The position numbers were made by a program, and so were the translations under genes. Positions 16,074-28,226 of a stretch of 64,000 nucleotides of DNA are shown here, piece by piece. The notes under the pieces are model-generated. The model was not told the DNA's origin. It saw only the letters and a program-made list of their open reading frames with translations, and did no database searches. The stretch is from contig JAKAHR010000014.1 in NCBI GenBank assembly GCA_021825365.1, forward strand, positions 1-64,000, written 5' to 3'. The stretch's first letter is position 1. Each line of letters opens with the position of its first letter. The stretch comes from Nitrospirota bacterium. Its GTDB lineage: Bacteria; Nitrospirota; Thermodesulfovibrionia; Thermodesulfovibrionales; UBA6898.

Positions 16074-16943
16074 GACGGTGATGCCCGGCTTTCCACGGAG
16101 ATAGGCAGCAAGGTCTTCGTCAACCACCCGCCGGTGCCTGTCCCGCGAAGAGGCATGCCGCAGGAAGACCCTCTCCTGCTCCCTGATCACGATGCCGGCG
16201 TGGGAGACATCGAGCCCTGCCTCTGCCGTATATATCCCTGCATAATCCCCTGTCAAGAGCCGGGAGATGACGGGTTCTTTCAGGCGTGCTGTCGGGAGGT
16301 ACTGCACGGTCCGTTCCCGGGGTTCGATTCCGGGGAGAAAGAAGGTGCCGTCGGCCTTCCGGTTGAGGGTCTTTTGCACCGAGAGAACCGCCTCCCCGCC
16401 GACGTCTTGGGTAACGTTCCTTACGAACTTCCCGTCTGTGTCAGGCCAGTCGGTAAAGAAATGGTTCCTGCTCAGGAAATCGGGTGTTCCCGACCGATAG
16501 CGTACCTGCAGGAGATTGTCCTGGAACCCCTGAAACGATGAGGAGCGCCTCATCGCCTCGACATATTCGAGAAACGTGAGGCAGTCCATCTCCTTCAGAT
16601 TAATGACAAAGACCTCGGGAGTATTCAGGTCGCCGATGAGGGTCGATTCCCGGTAGGGAGTGCCGAGGAACCTGCGGGAGATGAACGCGACCCTTTCGCC
16701 TGCTTCGGAGATGCAAGACGCCTCCCGGATCAGCTGATCCAGGACATCCTCCGGCAGGCCGCCGGGCACGAACCACATGCCGAGCCGCGAACACATACTA
16801 TTAAACGGTACCAGATGCCTGCGGAAATTGGCAATCAGAGCGATCCGTCCCGGTCCGCGGGCCGTGTCGTGTGCGTTTCCCGCGCTGTGAAATACCCTTG
16901 TCTTTTGGTAGCGGGCCATGCTACTTTTGTTCATGCACGTCAT
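16059..16943 (-). CDS. DUF1460 family protein (amidase-like NlpC/P60-type fold)
   Basis: The conserved part starts near residue 60: RVAFISRRFLGTPYRE, then the catalytic-cysteine motif MDCLTFLEYVEA, SRNHFFTDW, and the histidine motif DVSHAGIVI, all typical of DUF1460 proteins, described as N-acetylmuramoyl-L-alanine-amidase-like. Function is cleavage of a peptidoglycan fragment by family inference. The true start is uncertain: no ribosome site precedes ATG 16943, and ATG 16796 just before the conserved region is possible. Members often carry a signal peptide; none is seen. It converges on ampG with a 15-bp overlap, consistent with wall recycling. Confidence 0.8.
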   Translation of the reverse strand: MTCMNKSSMARYQKTRVFHSAGNAHDTARGPGRIALIANFRRHLVPFNSMCSRLGMWFVPGGLPEDVLDQLIREASCISEAGERVAFISRRFLGTPYRESTLIGDLNTPEVFVINLKEMDCLTFLEYVEAMRRSSSFQGFQDNLLQVRYRSGTPDFLSRNHFFTDWPDTDGKFVRNVTQDVGGEAVLSVQKTLNRKADGTFFLPGIEPRERTVQYLPTARLKEPVISRLLTGDYAGIYTAEAGLDVSHAGIVIREQERVFLRHASSRDRHRRVVDEDLAAYLRGKPGITVLRPR

Positions 16944-16979
16944 GAGGAGACTTCAGCTGCATTCCCCCCGCGGAAAGTG

Positions 16980-18185
16980 GTGAAATACAGGACCGATAGA
17001 GCGGCAGGTATCGTTCTTTCGGCGGTGCTTGCGCTTGGTGTGGTCCTCGCCGGATGCAGCCGTCCGGCAACTCCTTCTGCCACGGCGAAGGGGCCTCACC
17101 CGGTCCGTCTCGTCGCGGCAGAGCAGGGCAGGCTTCCGCGCACCGTGACCGCCACCGGCACGCTTGCGGCCGACGAGGAGATGCTCGCCAGCTTCAAGGT
17201 GCCCGGTAGGATCAGCGAGATGGCGGTGGATCTCGGCAGCCACGTGGGCAAAGGCCAGGTCCTGGCCCGGCTCGACCCGACAGATTTCCGCCTGAGGGTG
17301 GAGCAGGCTTCCGCCGCTCTCCGCCAGACGAGGGCCCGCCTGGGGCTTTCGCCCGAGGGCACTGATGATCGTGTCGACCCTGAACAGACGGCGCCGGTGC
17401 GGGAGGCGAGGGCGGTGCTCGATGAGGCCCGCATCAACCGCGACCGCATGGCGAAGCTCCTTGCGAAAGACTATATCTCGAAGGTCGATTTCGACGCCGC
17501 CGTATCCCGTCAGCTGGTTGCCGAAGGCCGTTATCAGGCGAGCCTCGAAGAGGTCCGCGACCGCCAGGCGCTTCTTGCGCAGAGAAAGAGCGAGCTTGAG
17601 CTTGCACGGCAGCAGCTTTCCGATACGGTCCTGTATGCCCCGATGGAGGGCGCGGTGCGTGAGAAGAAGGTCTCGGTGGGAGAGTTCCTGGCTACCGGAG
17701 CTCCGGTCGCCGGCCTCGTACGGTCTCATCCCCTGCGGCTTAGGGTGGCGGTGCCGGAACGGGAGGCCCCGGATGTTCGCGTCGGCCAGCCGGTGCGGGT
17801 GCGGGTTGAAGGCAGTGATGCCGATCATCCGGGCCGCGTCGTCCGCCTGAGCCCTGTCATTGAGAAACAGAACCGGACGCTCGCGGTCGAGGCCGAGGTG
17901 GACAACAGGCAGGGCAAGCTCAAGGCCGGGTCGTTTGCGCGGGCGGAGATCATGATCGATGCGTCCCAGCAGGCGGTCCTGGCGCCTGCCGCGGCGATCG
18001 TCACCTTCGCCGGCATCGAAAAGGTGCTGGCAGTAAAAGACGGGCGCGTTACCGAGCGCAGGGTCCGGTGCGGACGGCGCTCCGCCGACCGCGTTGAAAT
18101 TCTCGAGGGGCTTGCATCCGGAGAAATGATCATCGCGGAGCCCGGGAACCTCAGCGCCGGACAGGCCGTCTCCGTGGCGAAATAG
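16980..18185 (+). CDS. RND efflux membrane-fusion lipoprotein
   Basis: The start is placed at GTG 16980 because it begins a lipoprotein signal peptide (MKYRTDRAAGIVLSA, then lipobox LAGC), whereas the longer frame adds a shadow of the opposite gene. About 401 residues. The periplasmic adaptor has a lipoyl half near VPGRISEMAVDLGSHVGKGQ, an alpha-helical hairpin rich in R, A and Q, the second lipoyl half DTVLYAPMEGAV and a beta-barrel. It links the inner-membrane pump encoded 5 bp downstream to an outer-membrane channel; no channel gene is present here. Confidence 0.9.
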   Translation: MKYRTDRAAGIVLSAVLALGVVLAGCSRPATPSATAKGPHPVRLVAAEQGRLPRTVTATGTLAADEEMLASFKVPGRISEMAVDLGSHVGKGQVLARLDPTDFRLRVEQASAALRQTRARLGLSPEGTDDRVDPEQTAPVREARAVLDEARINRDRMAKLLAKDYISKVDFDAAVSRQLVAEGRYQASLEEVRDRQALLAQRKSELELARQQLSDTVLYAPMEGAVREKKVSVGEFLATGAPVAGLVRSHPLRLRVAVPEREAPDVRVGQPVRVRVEGSDADHPGRVVRLSPVIEKQNRTLAVEAEVDNRQGKLKAGSFARAEIMIDASQQAVLAPAAAIVTFAGIEKVLAVKDGRVTERRVRCGRRSADRVEILEGLASGEMIIAEPGNLSAGQAVSVAK

Positions 18186-18190
18186 AAGCC

Positions 18191-21421
<3,231 letters not shown>

Positions 21422-21456
21422 ACAGGCCTCCCCGGGCGCTCCGGTTGAGGAGCCGG

Positions 21457-24255
21457 CTACCGTCCGCCGGCAGCGAGGGCATCCCTTATCTCCGTGAGCA
21501 GTTCCGTCGGGTTCAGCGGTTTCGAAAGGATCCTGACATTCTCCTCCAGTATCCCGCGCTGCGAAATGATGTCTGCGGGATACCCGCTCATGAAGATCAC
21601 CCTGACGTCCGGCTGTATTCTCTTGAGTTCCTCATATGTCTGCCTGCCGTTTCTCCTGGGCATGATCACATCACACAGGACGAGTTGCACCCGTGCGCTG
21701 TTTTCACGGAACATCCTGACCGCGTCCTCCCCATCCACCGCCTCGAGCACGGTATATCCGTATTCTTCCAGGAGATGTCTGGCGACCTGCCGAGTGCCCG
21801 CGTCGTCCTCCACCAGAAGAAGGACCTCTGTTCCCCGCGGCAGGGGAGCCTGTTCCGGCGGGATCTGCTCGATTTCCGTCGTCGGCAGCAGGGGAAGCCA
21901 TATCCTGAACGTTGTTCCACCGCCGGGCTCGCTGTATACATGAATGAAACCATTGTGCTTCCTGACGATGCCGTGGACGATTGCGAGTCCCAGCCCTGTT
22001 CCCTTGCCGACTTCCTTCGTCGTATAGAAGGGCTCGAAGATATGCTCCCGCGTTGCATCGTCCATCCCGGACCCGGAGTCTGATACGGAGACGACCGCAT
22101 ACGAGCCGCGCGTGATGTCGCCGCGGTCGGTTTCAACGGTCTCGCGCTCGGTCCCGATCTGCAGCCTTCCGCCGCCCGGCATGGCGTCCCTGGCGTTTGT
22201 CGCAAGGTTCATGAGGACCTGCTCCAGCTGTCCCCTGTCCGCCGACACGATCAGCGTCTCGCCGCAGAGGTTAAGCCTGCAGTCGATGTCCTCGCCGACC
22301 ATCCGCGCCATGATCTTGTGGAACCGGAAGAGGCACTCGTTGAGGTTCAGGGGGTGCAGTTCAGCGACTTGCTTCCTGCTGAAGGCCAGCAGGCTTTTGG
22401 TGAGTTCCGATGCCCTCTCTGTTGACGCCAGGATGTGATCCACATACTGCAGCAGCGGATCGCCGTCCGTCATCTTCAGATGCAGGAGAGATCCGTACCC
22501 GACGATCGCGGAGAGGATATTGTTGAAGTCGTGGGCAACGCCTCCGGCCAGGATGCCGACCGCCTCCATCTTCTGGGCCTGCATCAGCTGGTCCTGCAGC
22601 CGGCCTTTCTCTTCTTCCGCCTGTCTGCGGCTGGTGATATCCCTTTCGATGGAAAGGAAGAAGGGGCGTCCCTGTTTCGCCTCAACGAGCCTGCTGCAGA
22701 CTTCAACGGGGAAGCGCGTCCCGTCCTTCTTGGAATGCATTGTCTCGAACCGCAGCGTCTCGCCTGCCAATGCCCTGCCCGTAAGCTCCCGCATGGAGTC
22801 CTCGTCGAGTCCTTCGTCGATAGCGGTGATGGGCATGCCGAGGAGTTCATCTCGGGCGTATCCGTGGATAGCGCATGCGGCCTCGTTCGCATCGGCGATG
22901 ATAAGGACTTTCCGTTCGATCGGCTCGAGGATGAGGATGTAATCCCCGGCCTGTTCGAACAGGGTCCTGTATTTCTGTTCGCTCTCGCTCATCGCCTCAG
23001 TGCGCCTCAGGATCTCCGCCTCCATCTCCTGGTGGCGGCTTTGAAACCTGTCGGCCATGGAATTGAACGATGCGGAGAGGATACCGATTTCATCGGTTCC
23101 CCCTATGCTGCAGCGGGCGGAGAGATCGCCCTTACCGATGCGCGTTGCGGTGTTGCTCAAGTCTTCGAGGGGCCGCAGCAGCTTTGCCGTTACGGTATAC
23201 AGCGTGACAACGACGAGCGAAAGCCCTGCAAGCATGATGAAGACGGGCGAGAAGATGCTCCGGTAGACCGGGGCCATGATCTCGCTGCGGTCCTGCTTGA
23301 CGATCATGCCGATGCCGAAATCAGGGGCCAGGCGCAGGTGCCTGACCGCGGCAAGTACCGGGATACCCCGGTAGTCCGTTGAATACATCGCCCCTGCGAT
23401 GCCCCAGGCGGCATACCGCGCCTCCTCTGTCTCAAGCCGGTAGGCAAGAGGAGAGGCGCTGCCGCCCTCCGGAAGATGGTGGCGCAGGGGCGAGAGGATC
23501 AATCGCTCCATGTCGATGAGTACTACCTCTCCTGAAAGGCCGAGCGCCCGCGAAGGGCTCAGGAGCTGGTCCGCCATGTCGGTCACGGGGATCCGGAAGA
23601 CAACGGCCGCGATCGCCTTGTCCGTCCGTCCTGTCTTTCCATCGCCGCTCACCAGGTGGCATATGTTAAGGTGCGGGGAGGACTGATTCCCATCGGCGCT
23701 GAAGAACATCCTCTCGGGCCCCCCCCGCAGCAGGCCTGAAAGCTGTTTCCCGTAGGGTGCCTCTTTACAGCACCGCTGCTCGTCCGTCGAGAGGACCACG
23801 TCGCCAGAGGCGGGGTCGACGATGTCGATCGCGTCGTAGATGGAGTAGACACTCCGTATCATGCCGATCTGCTCGGCAAGGTCCCGGAACTCATCAGCCA
23901 TCTTACCGGGGGTCACCCCTCCCGCCCGGTATCTTCGGATAAGGGAATTGATCGTCGCGATATTCCGGGAGTTCTCCGAAAAAGCTCGCGCATCGCTCTG
24001 GCGCTCGCCAAACCACGAGGTCACCTGCCGCTTCAGGTCATCGGCAAAAAGTGACAGCCTGCCGACCGCGTCCTCCTCCCGGCTGCGGTATTCGCCCCGG
24101 TACAGGCCGAAGGGCAGCCCGAAGATATTCACCAGGATCATGGCGGAGAAGACGACAAGAATACTGACCGACAGCACAACAGTCATCCTGGTGCGGATCG
24201 TTGCAGGCACGCGGCGTTTTCTGTTGTCCGGCATGCCGGTCAAACGGTCATTCAT
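21457..24255 (-). CDS. Membrane hybrid histidine kinase (sensor-HAMP-PAS-HK-REC)
   Basis: 932 residues. One helix at about 25-50 precedes a large periplasmic sensor domain (50-330, cache-like), a second helix (about 335-360), HAMP, PAS (about 430-550), HisKA VGILAGGVAHDFNNILSAI, the ATPase domain (NLATNARDA, GTGLGLAIV) and a C-terminal receiver (VLLLVEDD, acceptor Asp in LVLCDVIMPRRNG). The start codon overlaps by 8 bp the stop of the upstream binding-protein gene at 24248. The two proteins probably form one sensory unit in which the binding protein delivers the ligand. Confidence 0.93.
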   Translation of the reverse strand: MNDRLTGMPDNRKRRVPATIRTRMTVVLSVSILVVFSAMILVNIFGLPFGLYRGEYRSREEDAVGRLSLFADDLKRQVTSWFGERQSDARAFSENSRNIATINSLIRRYRAGGVTPGKMADEFRDLAEQIGMIRSVYSIYDAIDIVDPASGDVVLSTDEQRCCKEAPYGKQLSGLLRGGPERMFFSADGNQSSPHLNICHLVSGDGKTGRTDKAIAAVVFRIPVTDMADQLLSPSRALGLSGEVVLIDMERLILSPLRHHLPEGGSASPLAYRLETEEARYAAWGIAGAMYSTDYRGIPVLAAVRHLRLAPDFGIGMIVKQDRSEIMAPVYRSIFSPVFIMLAGLSLVVVTLYTVTAKLLRPLEDLSNTATRIGKGDLSARCSIGGTDEIGILSASFNSMADRFQSRHQEMEAEILRRTEAMSESEQKYRTLFEQAGDYILILEPIERKVLIIADANEAACAIHGYARDELLGMPITAIDEGLDEDSMRELTGRALAGETLRFETMHSKKDGTRFPVEVCSRLVEAKQGRPFFLSIERDITSRRQAEEEKGRLQDQLMQAQKMEAVGILAGGVAHDFNNILSAIVGYGSLLHLKMTDGDPLLQYVDHILASTERASELTKSLLAFSRKQVAELHPLNLNECLFRFHKIMARMVGEDIDCRLNLCGETLIVSADRGQLEQVLMNLATNARDAMPGGGRLQIGTERETVETDRGDITRGSYAVVSVSDSGSGMDDATREHIFEPFYTTKEVGKGTGLGLAIVHGIVRKHNGFIHVYSEPGGGTTFRIWLPLLPTTEIEQIPPEQAPLPRGTEVLLLVEDDAGTRQVARHLLEEYGYTVLEAVDGEDAVRMFRENSARVQLVLCDVIMPRRNGRQTYEELKRIQPDVRVIFMSGYPADIISQRGILEENVRILSKPLNPTELLTEIRDALAAGGR

Positions 24256-25441
24256 ACCGGAACGTATCCAGGTGGTATTTCACCGGATCCGCGAGTACCT
24301 TTTTCATCAGGGAGTTGTCGAGGCTCTTCAATACCTGCTGCCATGAAGCCGAGGGGGGCAGCTTTCCCTTCTTGAGCAGGAATTCGAAGGCCCGGCGCAT
24401 AAAGCCGTTTTCCCTGAATTCGCCTTCAGGGATGAATGGCGCCGCTGCATGCCGGAGGATATCATGCGCGGTGATAGCCTTGATGATGTCGGGGGAGGGT
24501 GTAAAAGGCCTCCCCTGGAGTTGTTCGGCTGCCTTGATATTCCACCGGGCGGCTGTCGTGAGATTTCTGTCGCTCTTCTTCATCCAGCGGAGACCGCGGA
24601 GGTATGAGGCCATCAGGATCTCCGCCACCTCCGGCTGTTCCCGCACCAGCCGGCTGCGGAAATAGATGAAGCTCGTATTCAGAAAGCTGTTTATGGTCAC
24701 CAGATTCTTGTCCTTTGCGAGCGCCAGGGACGGGATCGGTTCCCATGCCGAAAAGGCATCTATCCTTCTTGCGGCAAGGGCCTGGGGCAGGTCCTGGACC
24801 TCCATGGTTACCATCTGGACGTCGGACTCTTTCATGCCGGCGGCCTCAAGCGCGATCAGAAGGCCGTACTGGGCTGTGGTGCCCTCGGGAAACCCGATCC
24901 TTTTGCCCCGAAGGTCGGACAATTGCCGATACTGGTTCGTCGTGACGATCGATGCATCGCCCAGCTTGATAATCCCGGCTATCGTCACCTCGGATGTTGC
25001 GGCGAGGACGAGACAGGGCATGTCCCCGCCTGTTGCGAGGTCGATCTCCCCGCGCTTAAAGAAATAGTTGATGTCAGGCCCCTTGAAGAAAGGATAAAAG
25101 ACGATTTCATATCCCCGCTTCTTCAGGTCCTGCCTGAGGATCGCGTCATGCTTCATCACCTCGAATATGAGGCCGGAGGGCGCGGCCAGAGGCTGCGAGC
25201 CGAAATAGATGGTCCGGGAGTTTTTCCTGAACTCATACTTCGAATAGAGGGGATGGCGGTCAAGGCCGTCCGCCGCCGCGGAGGCGGTACGGTCCGCATA
25301 TGCCGTCACCCCGCAGGCGAGAACCACAAAAAGTATCCCGGCTACGGTACGAAAGCGCTCCTTCAACAGGTGCGTGCCTGGCCTTCCGCCGGCACGATCC
25401 CGGGCCGGCAGGCTCCGAAAGGAACGAAGGCCTTCAGTCAT
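24248..25441 (-). CDS. Periplasmic substrate-binding protein (NMT1/SsuA-like)
   Basis: Start ATG 25439-25441 is preceded by AGGGAGG; the longer frame to 25492 is not supported. The N-terminal part includes a signal peptide ending near VTAYA. The mature protein has the two-lobed fold of NMT1/TauA/SsuA-type proteins: IDLATGGDMPCLVLA, DLRGKRIGFPEGTTAQYGLL and ARRIDAFSAWEPIPSLA. It is not next to ABC permease or ATPase genes. The stop overlaps the start of the hybrid kinase by 8 bp, which suggests sensing rather than uptake. Ligand unknown; sulfonate-, nitrate- or pyrimidine-like compounds are usual for the fold. Confidence 0.85.
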   Translation of the reverse strand: MTEGLRSFRSLPARDRAGGRPGTHLLKERFRTVAGILFVVLACGVTAYADRTASAAADGLDRHPLYSKYEFRKNSRTIYFGSQPLAAPSGLIFEVMKHDAILRQDLKKRGYEIVFYPFFKGPDINYFFKRGEIDLATGGDMPCLVLAATSEVTIAGIIKLGDASIVTTNQYRQLSDLRGKRIGFPEGTTAQYGLLIALEAAGMKESDVQMVTMEVQDLPQALAARRIDAFSAWEPIPSLALAKDKNLVTINSFLNTSFIYFRSRLVREQPEVAEILMASYLRGLRWMKKSDRNLTTAARWNIKAAEQLQGRPFTPSPDIIKAITAHDILRHAAAPFIPEGEFRENGFMRRAFEFLLKKGKLPPSASWQQVLKSLDNSLMKKVLADPVKYHLDTFRYE

Positions 25442-25551
25442 TCTCAATCCCTCCCTGTCTGCAGCGTAGTGATTACCCTGCGATAGAAGCATACCTCATT
25501 GCAGGGTGGTTGTTAAGGGGATCAGGGGTTGAAAATACCAGGCAGCATATG

Positions 25552-26505
25552 CTAGTGACCGGTGAGGCCGGTATCGCCGGCAGGCCCGGTGAGGCGGCTG
25601 CATGCCGGCTTTGCCCCGGCTTCTCCGGCAGGACGGATGATCCCCCCGTCTGAAGAGAAATGAAAGAGGCCGCGACCGTTCAGTTCCCTGTGGCACGCCT
25701 CGATGCAGGCCCCGCAGTTGACGCAGGAGATGTCCCGCCTGTTTCTGCGCGGTGTCACGTTCATGAAGCAGGCCCGGTCGCACCCCCTGCAGTTGGTGCA
25801 CTCATCGACCCTCGATGTATCCATGCCTACCCGCAGGGAGACCGGACTTGCCCATCCGAAGAGCATCTGCATGAGTCCTGCCGCGCAGACATAACGGCAC
25901 AGGGCGTGCCGGACGAGGATCGAGGTGGTGAGCATGTAGATCGAAACCCCGATAATGCCGGCCTTCACGCCGAAGGTGAGGTCTCCGGTCATCACCTGGT
26001 GCAGGATCGTCCGTGGGGCGACAAAATACCCGGTCAGTGCCATGCCGCCTGCCACCGGGATTACCGCCGCGCACAGGAGGGCGAGGACTGGGTAGACAAC
26101 CCTGTTGACGGGCCCGGGTTCAGGATCGTTCGGCCTGGACCGGTACAGGCTCCTCCTGCCGATGATCTTTACCGTCAGCCAATCGGACAGCTCAAAGAGA
26201 GCGCCCTCCGGGCAGAGCCATCCGCAGAAGAGCCTCCCGGTAAGAAACCCCAAGAGCGGGAAGAGGGCCAGGGCGAAGAGCCACGGAAGGATCGCCCGGA
26301 GAAAGATCTGCAGGGCCACGTGTGAAGAGGCAGTGAGCCCCTGCTCGGCGTAGAAGGCATCCTTCAGTCCGAGGCCCCAGACCTGTCCGAACAGGATCAA
26401 TTCGCGGGAAGCGGCATCATAACGGAAGATGTCGAGTACCGGCAGGAGAAAGACCAGGAGTATGAAGGCGACCTGGGTGATGCGTCTATAGACCGTCAGG
26501 CTCAT
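25552..26505 (-). CDS. NapH/YccM-like polyferredoxin membrane protein (divergent copy)
   Basis: 317 residues from ATG 26503-26505; the much longer frame to 27588 is the antisense of the neighbouring gene. It has six or so membrane helices, the paired motif LFCGWLCPEGAL (CxxxCP), then LCRYVCAAGLMQM, and two C-terminal 4Fe-4S sets (CTNCRGCDRACFM and CVNCGACIEACH). NapH-type proteins move electrons from the quinone pool to periplasmic or cytoplasmic partners. It is divergent from a second NapH-like gene at 26587, with a palindrome between them. Partner enzyme is not in the window. Confidence 0.85.
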   Translation of the reverse strand: MSLTVYRRITQVAFILLVFLLPVLDIFRYDAASRELILFGQVWGLGLKDAFYAEQGLTASSHVALQIFLRAILPWLFALALFPLLGFLTGRLFCGWLCPEGALFELSDWLTVKIIGRRSLYRSRPNDPEPGPVNRVVYPVLALLCAAVIPVAGGMALTGYFVAPRTILHQVMTGDLTFGVKAGIIGVSIYMLTTSILVRHALCRYVCAAGLMQMLFGWASPVSLRVGMDTSRVDECTNCRGCDRACFMNVTPRRNRRDISCVNCGACIEACHRELNGRGLFHFSSDGGIIRPAGEAGAKPACSRLTGPAGDTGLTGH

Positions 26506-26538
26506 GGTCCAGCCTACCCCAGGGGGGAAAACGGGACC

Positions 26539-26552
26539 ATGACCTGCGTCAT
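26539..26552. promoter_or_regulatory. CRP/FNR-type palindrome between divergent ferredoxin genes
   Basis: ATGA-CCTGCG-TCAT is a perfect 4-bp-arm inverted repeat with a 6-bp spacer, the layout of CRP/FNR-superfamily sites (TGA-N6-TCA core). Its core TGACCTGCGTCA is 11 of 12 identical to the core at 30455-30466 (TGACCTGCATCA). It lies between both start codons and could control both genes. Confidence 0.4.
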
Positions 26553-26586
26553 ACCACCGCCCGGAGCGGCGGGTTATCATACATTT

Positions 26587-27594
26587 ATGAGAAATCGCGG
26601 GCAACACGTGAGGATGCTGAGATACGGGGTGCAGGCCGCCTTCCTCCTGCTCACCGTCTTTATCGGATACCGGTTCTACCAGTTCGTGCTTCACTTCGAG
26701 GCGCCCGGGCATCCCTTTGTCGGGAGGCCGCCCTCCGTGGACGCATTCCTGCCGATCGCCGGGTTCATGTCCTTCAAGTATTTCCTGTTTACCGGGATCA
26801 TCGAGCCGATGCATCCGGCAGCCCTCGTGATGTTCGTGGCGATAACGGGCGTCTCGCTGCTCCTGAAGAAAGGTTTCTGCGGCTGGATATGCCCCATCGG
26901 CACCATCTCCCAGTACCTTTGGATGGCAGGGGAGCGGGTTTTTGGCAGGAATTTTCGTGTTGAAAAATATACGGATATCGCCCTGCGGTCGGCCAAGTAC
27001 ATGCTTATGGCGCTCTTCATACTCCTGATCGGCTTTGCCATGGCCCCCAATATGATGGTCCTCTTCTTTCTTTCCGATTACTATAAGGCGGCCGACGTGA
27101 AGACGATGAAATTCTTTACGGAGATGTCCTCTGCGGCCATGTGGTTCCTGGTTGTCACCGGAGGGCTTTCCCTGATCTATAAGAATGTCTGGTGCCGCTA
27201 CCTCTGCCCGTACGGAGCTCTCCTCGGTTTGTTCAGCAAGGTAAGTCCGGTGAAGATACAGAGGGACGACAGCCGCTGCAAACATTGCAGGGCATGCACC
27301 GCCCACTGCCCCTGCCTGCTGGATGTGGAGAAGTCCTCTGTGGTCAGTTCCCCCGAGTGTTTCAGCTGCCTCACCTGTGTCAGCCACTGCCCGGAGGCGG
27401 GTGCCCTTGCGGTGACGGTCAGGGCGGGAAAAGTCCGCAGGCCTTTCAGTCCGTTCCTCTATCCAGCCATCCTGATTATCGTGTTTTACCTGGTGATCGG
27501 CGCCGCCATGATCGGGGGAAAGTGGCATTCGCAGATCCCCTATGAGGAATACCAGCGGATCATACCGGTTTCGCAGCAGCTGGGGCATCCGTAG
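26587..27594 (+). CDS. NapH-like 4Fe-4S membrane protein
   Basis: 335 residues from ATG 26587; the frame open back to 26539 overlaps the palindrome and lacks a ribosome site. ATG 26614, behind GTGAGG, is an alternative. Five to six membrane helices. Cysteine motifs: GFCGWICPIGTISQ, WCRYLCPYGALLG, then CKHCRACTAHCPC and CFSCLTCVSHCPE, two 4Fe-4S clusters. It resembles NapH/CcoG-type quinol-linked electron-transfer proteins. It forms a divergent pair with the minus-strand homologue at 25552-26505, with only 81 bp between starts. Confidence 0.87.
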   Translation: MRNRGQHVRMLRYGVQAAFLLLTVFIGYRFYQFVLHFEAPGHPFVGRPPSVDAFLPIAGFMSFKYFLFTGIIEPMHPAALVMFVAITGVSLLLKKGFCGWICPIGTISQYLWMAGERVFGRNFRVEKYTDIALRSAKYMLMALFILLIGFAMAPNMMVLFFLSDYYKAADVKTMKFFTEMSSAAMWFLVVTGGLSLIYKNVWCRYLCPYGALLGLFSKVSPVKIQRDDSRCKHCRACTAHCPCLLDVEKSSVVSSPECFSCLTCVSHCPEAGALAVTVRAGKVRRPFSPFLYPAILIIVFYLVIGAAMIGGKWHSQIPYEEYQRIIPVSQQLGHP

Positions 27595-27646
27595 GCACTG
27601 CGCAACAGGCGGACCTGCAGCTCCCTGAAAAGGGCAACAGCGACGA

Positions 27647-28156
27647 TTACTCCTTCTCCGTCTCCCGGTAGATATCCAGCAGGGCCTCCCGCTTCCGGCC
27701 CAGTTCCGTCGTCATCTCCATGAATCTTCGATATCGCCGGGCGGATAGGGACTGCATATGCTCAAGCAGAGGCGTGCAGAAATACCAGTTGCAGCGGTAA
27801 GGCCGCAGTGATCGGGCTATCAGGCATCCGCGCTCGCCCATGAACTGGCACGGGTCGCTGCCCGCCCTCCCTTTCTCGTACACCGGGATCGCCTCGCCGA
27901 GGGCGCATAGATAGATAATGTCGGCGACCTCATGGTAGGAATGGCGGGTGGCGCAACAGACCTTCGCGCAGGAGGGACATACGACAGCCGTGTGGGCCTG
28001 GATAAACGCGCCGGTCTGTTCGGTGAGTTCCGCCACCTCCCGGGCAAGGGCACGAAGCGGCGTGAGTTGCGCCGCGTGCAATGCAAAAAAGGACGAGATG
28101 CGGAGGTAGTCATCCGTGCGGTCGAGGTACTCTTCAACAGACAGGGGCTTCTTCAT
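27647..28156 (-). CDS. Cys-rich YkgJ-like protein, 169 aa
   Basis: Cysteines cluster as VVCPSCAKVCC, SDPCQFMGERGCLIA and YRCNWYFC, the arrangement of the YkgJ-type (zinc/iron-chelating) cluster: C-x2-C, C-x8-C and PYRC. The N-terminal 60 and C-terminal 40 residues are helical. It probably binds zinc or iron; its target is unknown. The gene is on the opposite strand to the ferredoxin gene upstream and the same strand as the metallo-hydrolase at 28227. Confidence 0.65.
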   Translation of the reverse strand: MKKPLSVEEYLDRTDDYLRISSFFALHAAQLTPLRALAREVAELTEQTGAFIQAHTAVVCPSCAKVCCATRHSYHEVADIIYLCALGEAIPVYEKGRAGSDPCQFMGERGCLIARSLRPYRCNWYFCTPLLEHMQSLSARRYRRFMEMTTELGRKREALLDIYRETEKE

Positions 28157-28226
28157 CCTGCGACCTGTCTATGGTGGCGGGCATGCTGAAAAAGCCCGTA
28201 CCGGCGCACCGTGAAGTCCCTTCTCA

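Noticed and set aside
26506-27588. N-terminal extension of the minus-strand ferredoxin gene
   Set aside because: It is antisense to the plus-strand NapH-like gene; the real start is at 26505.
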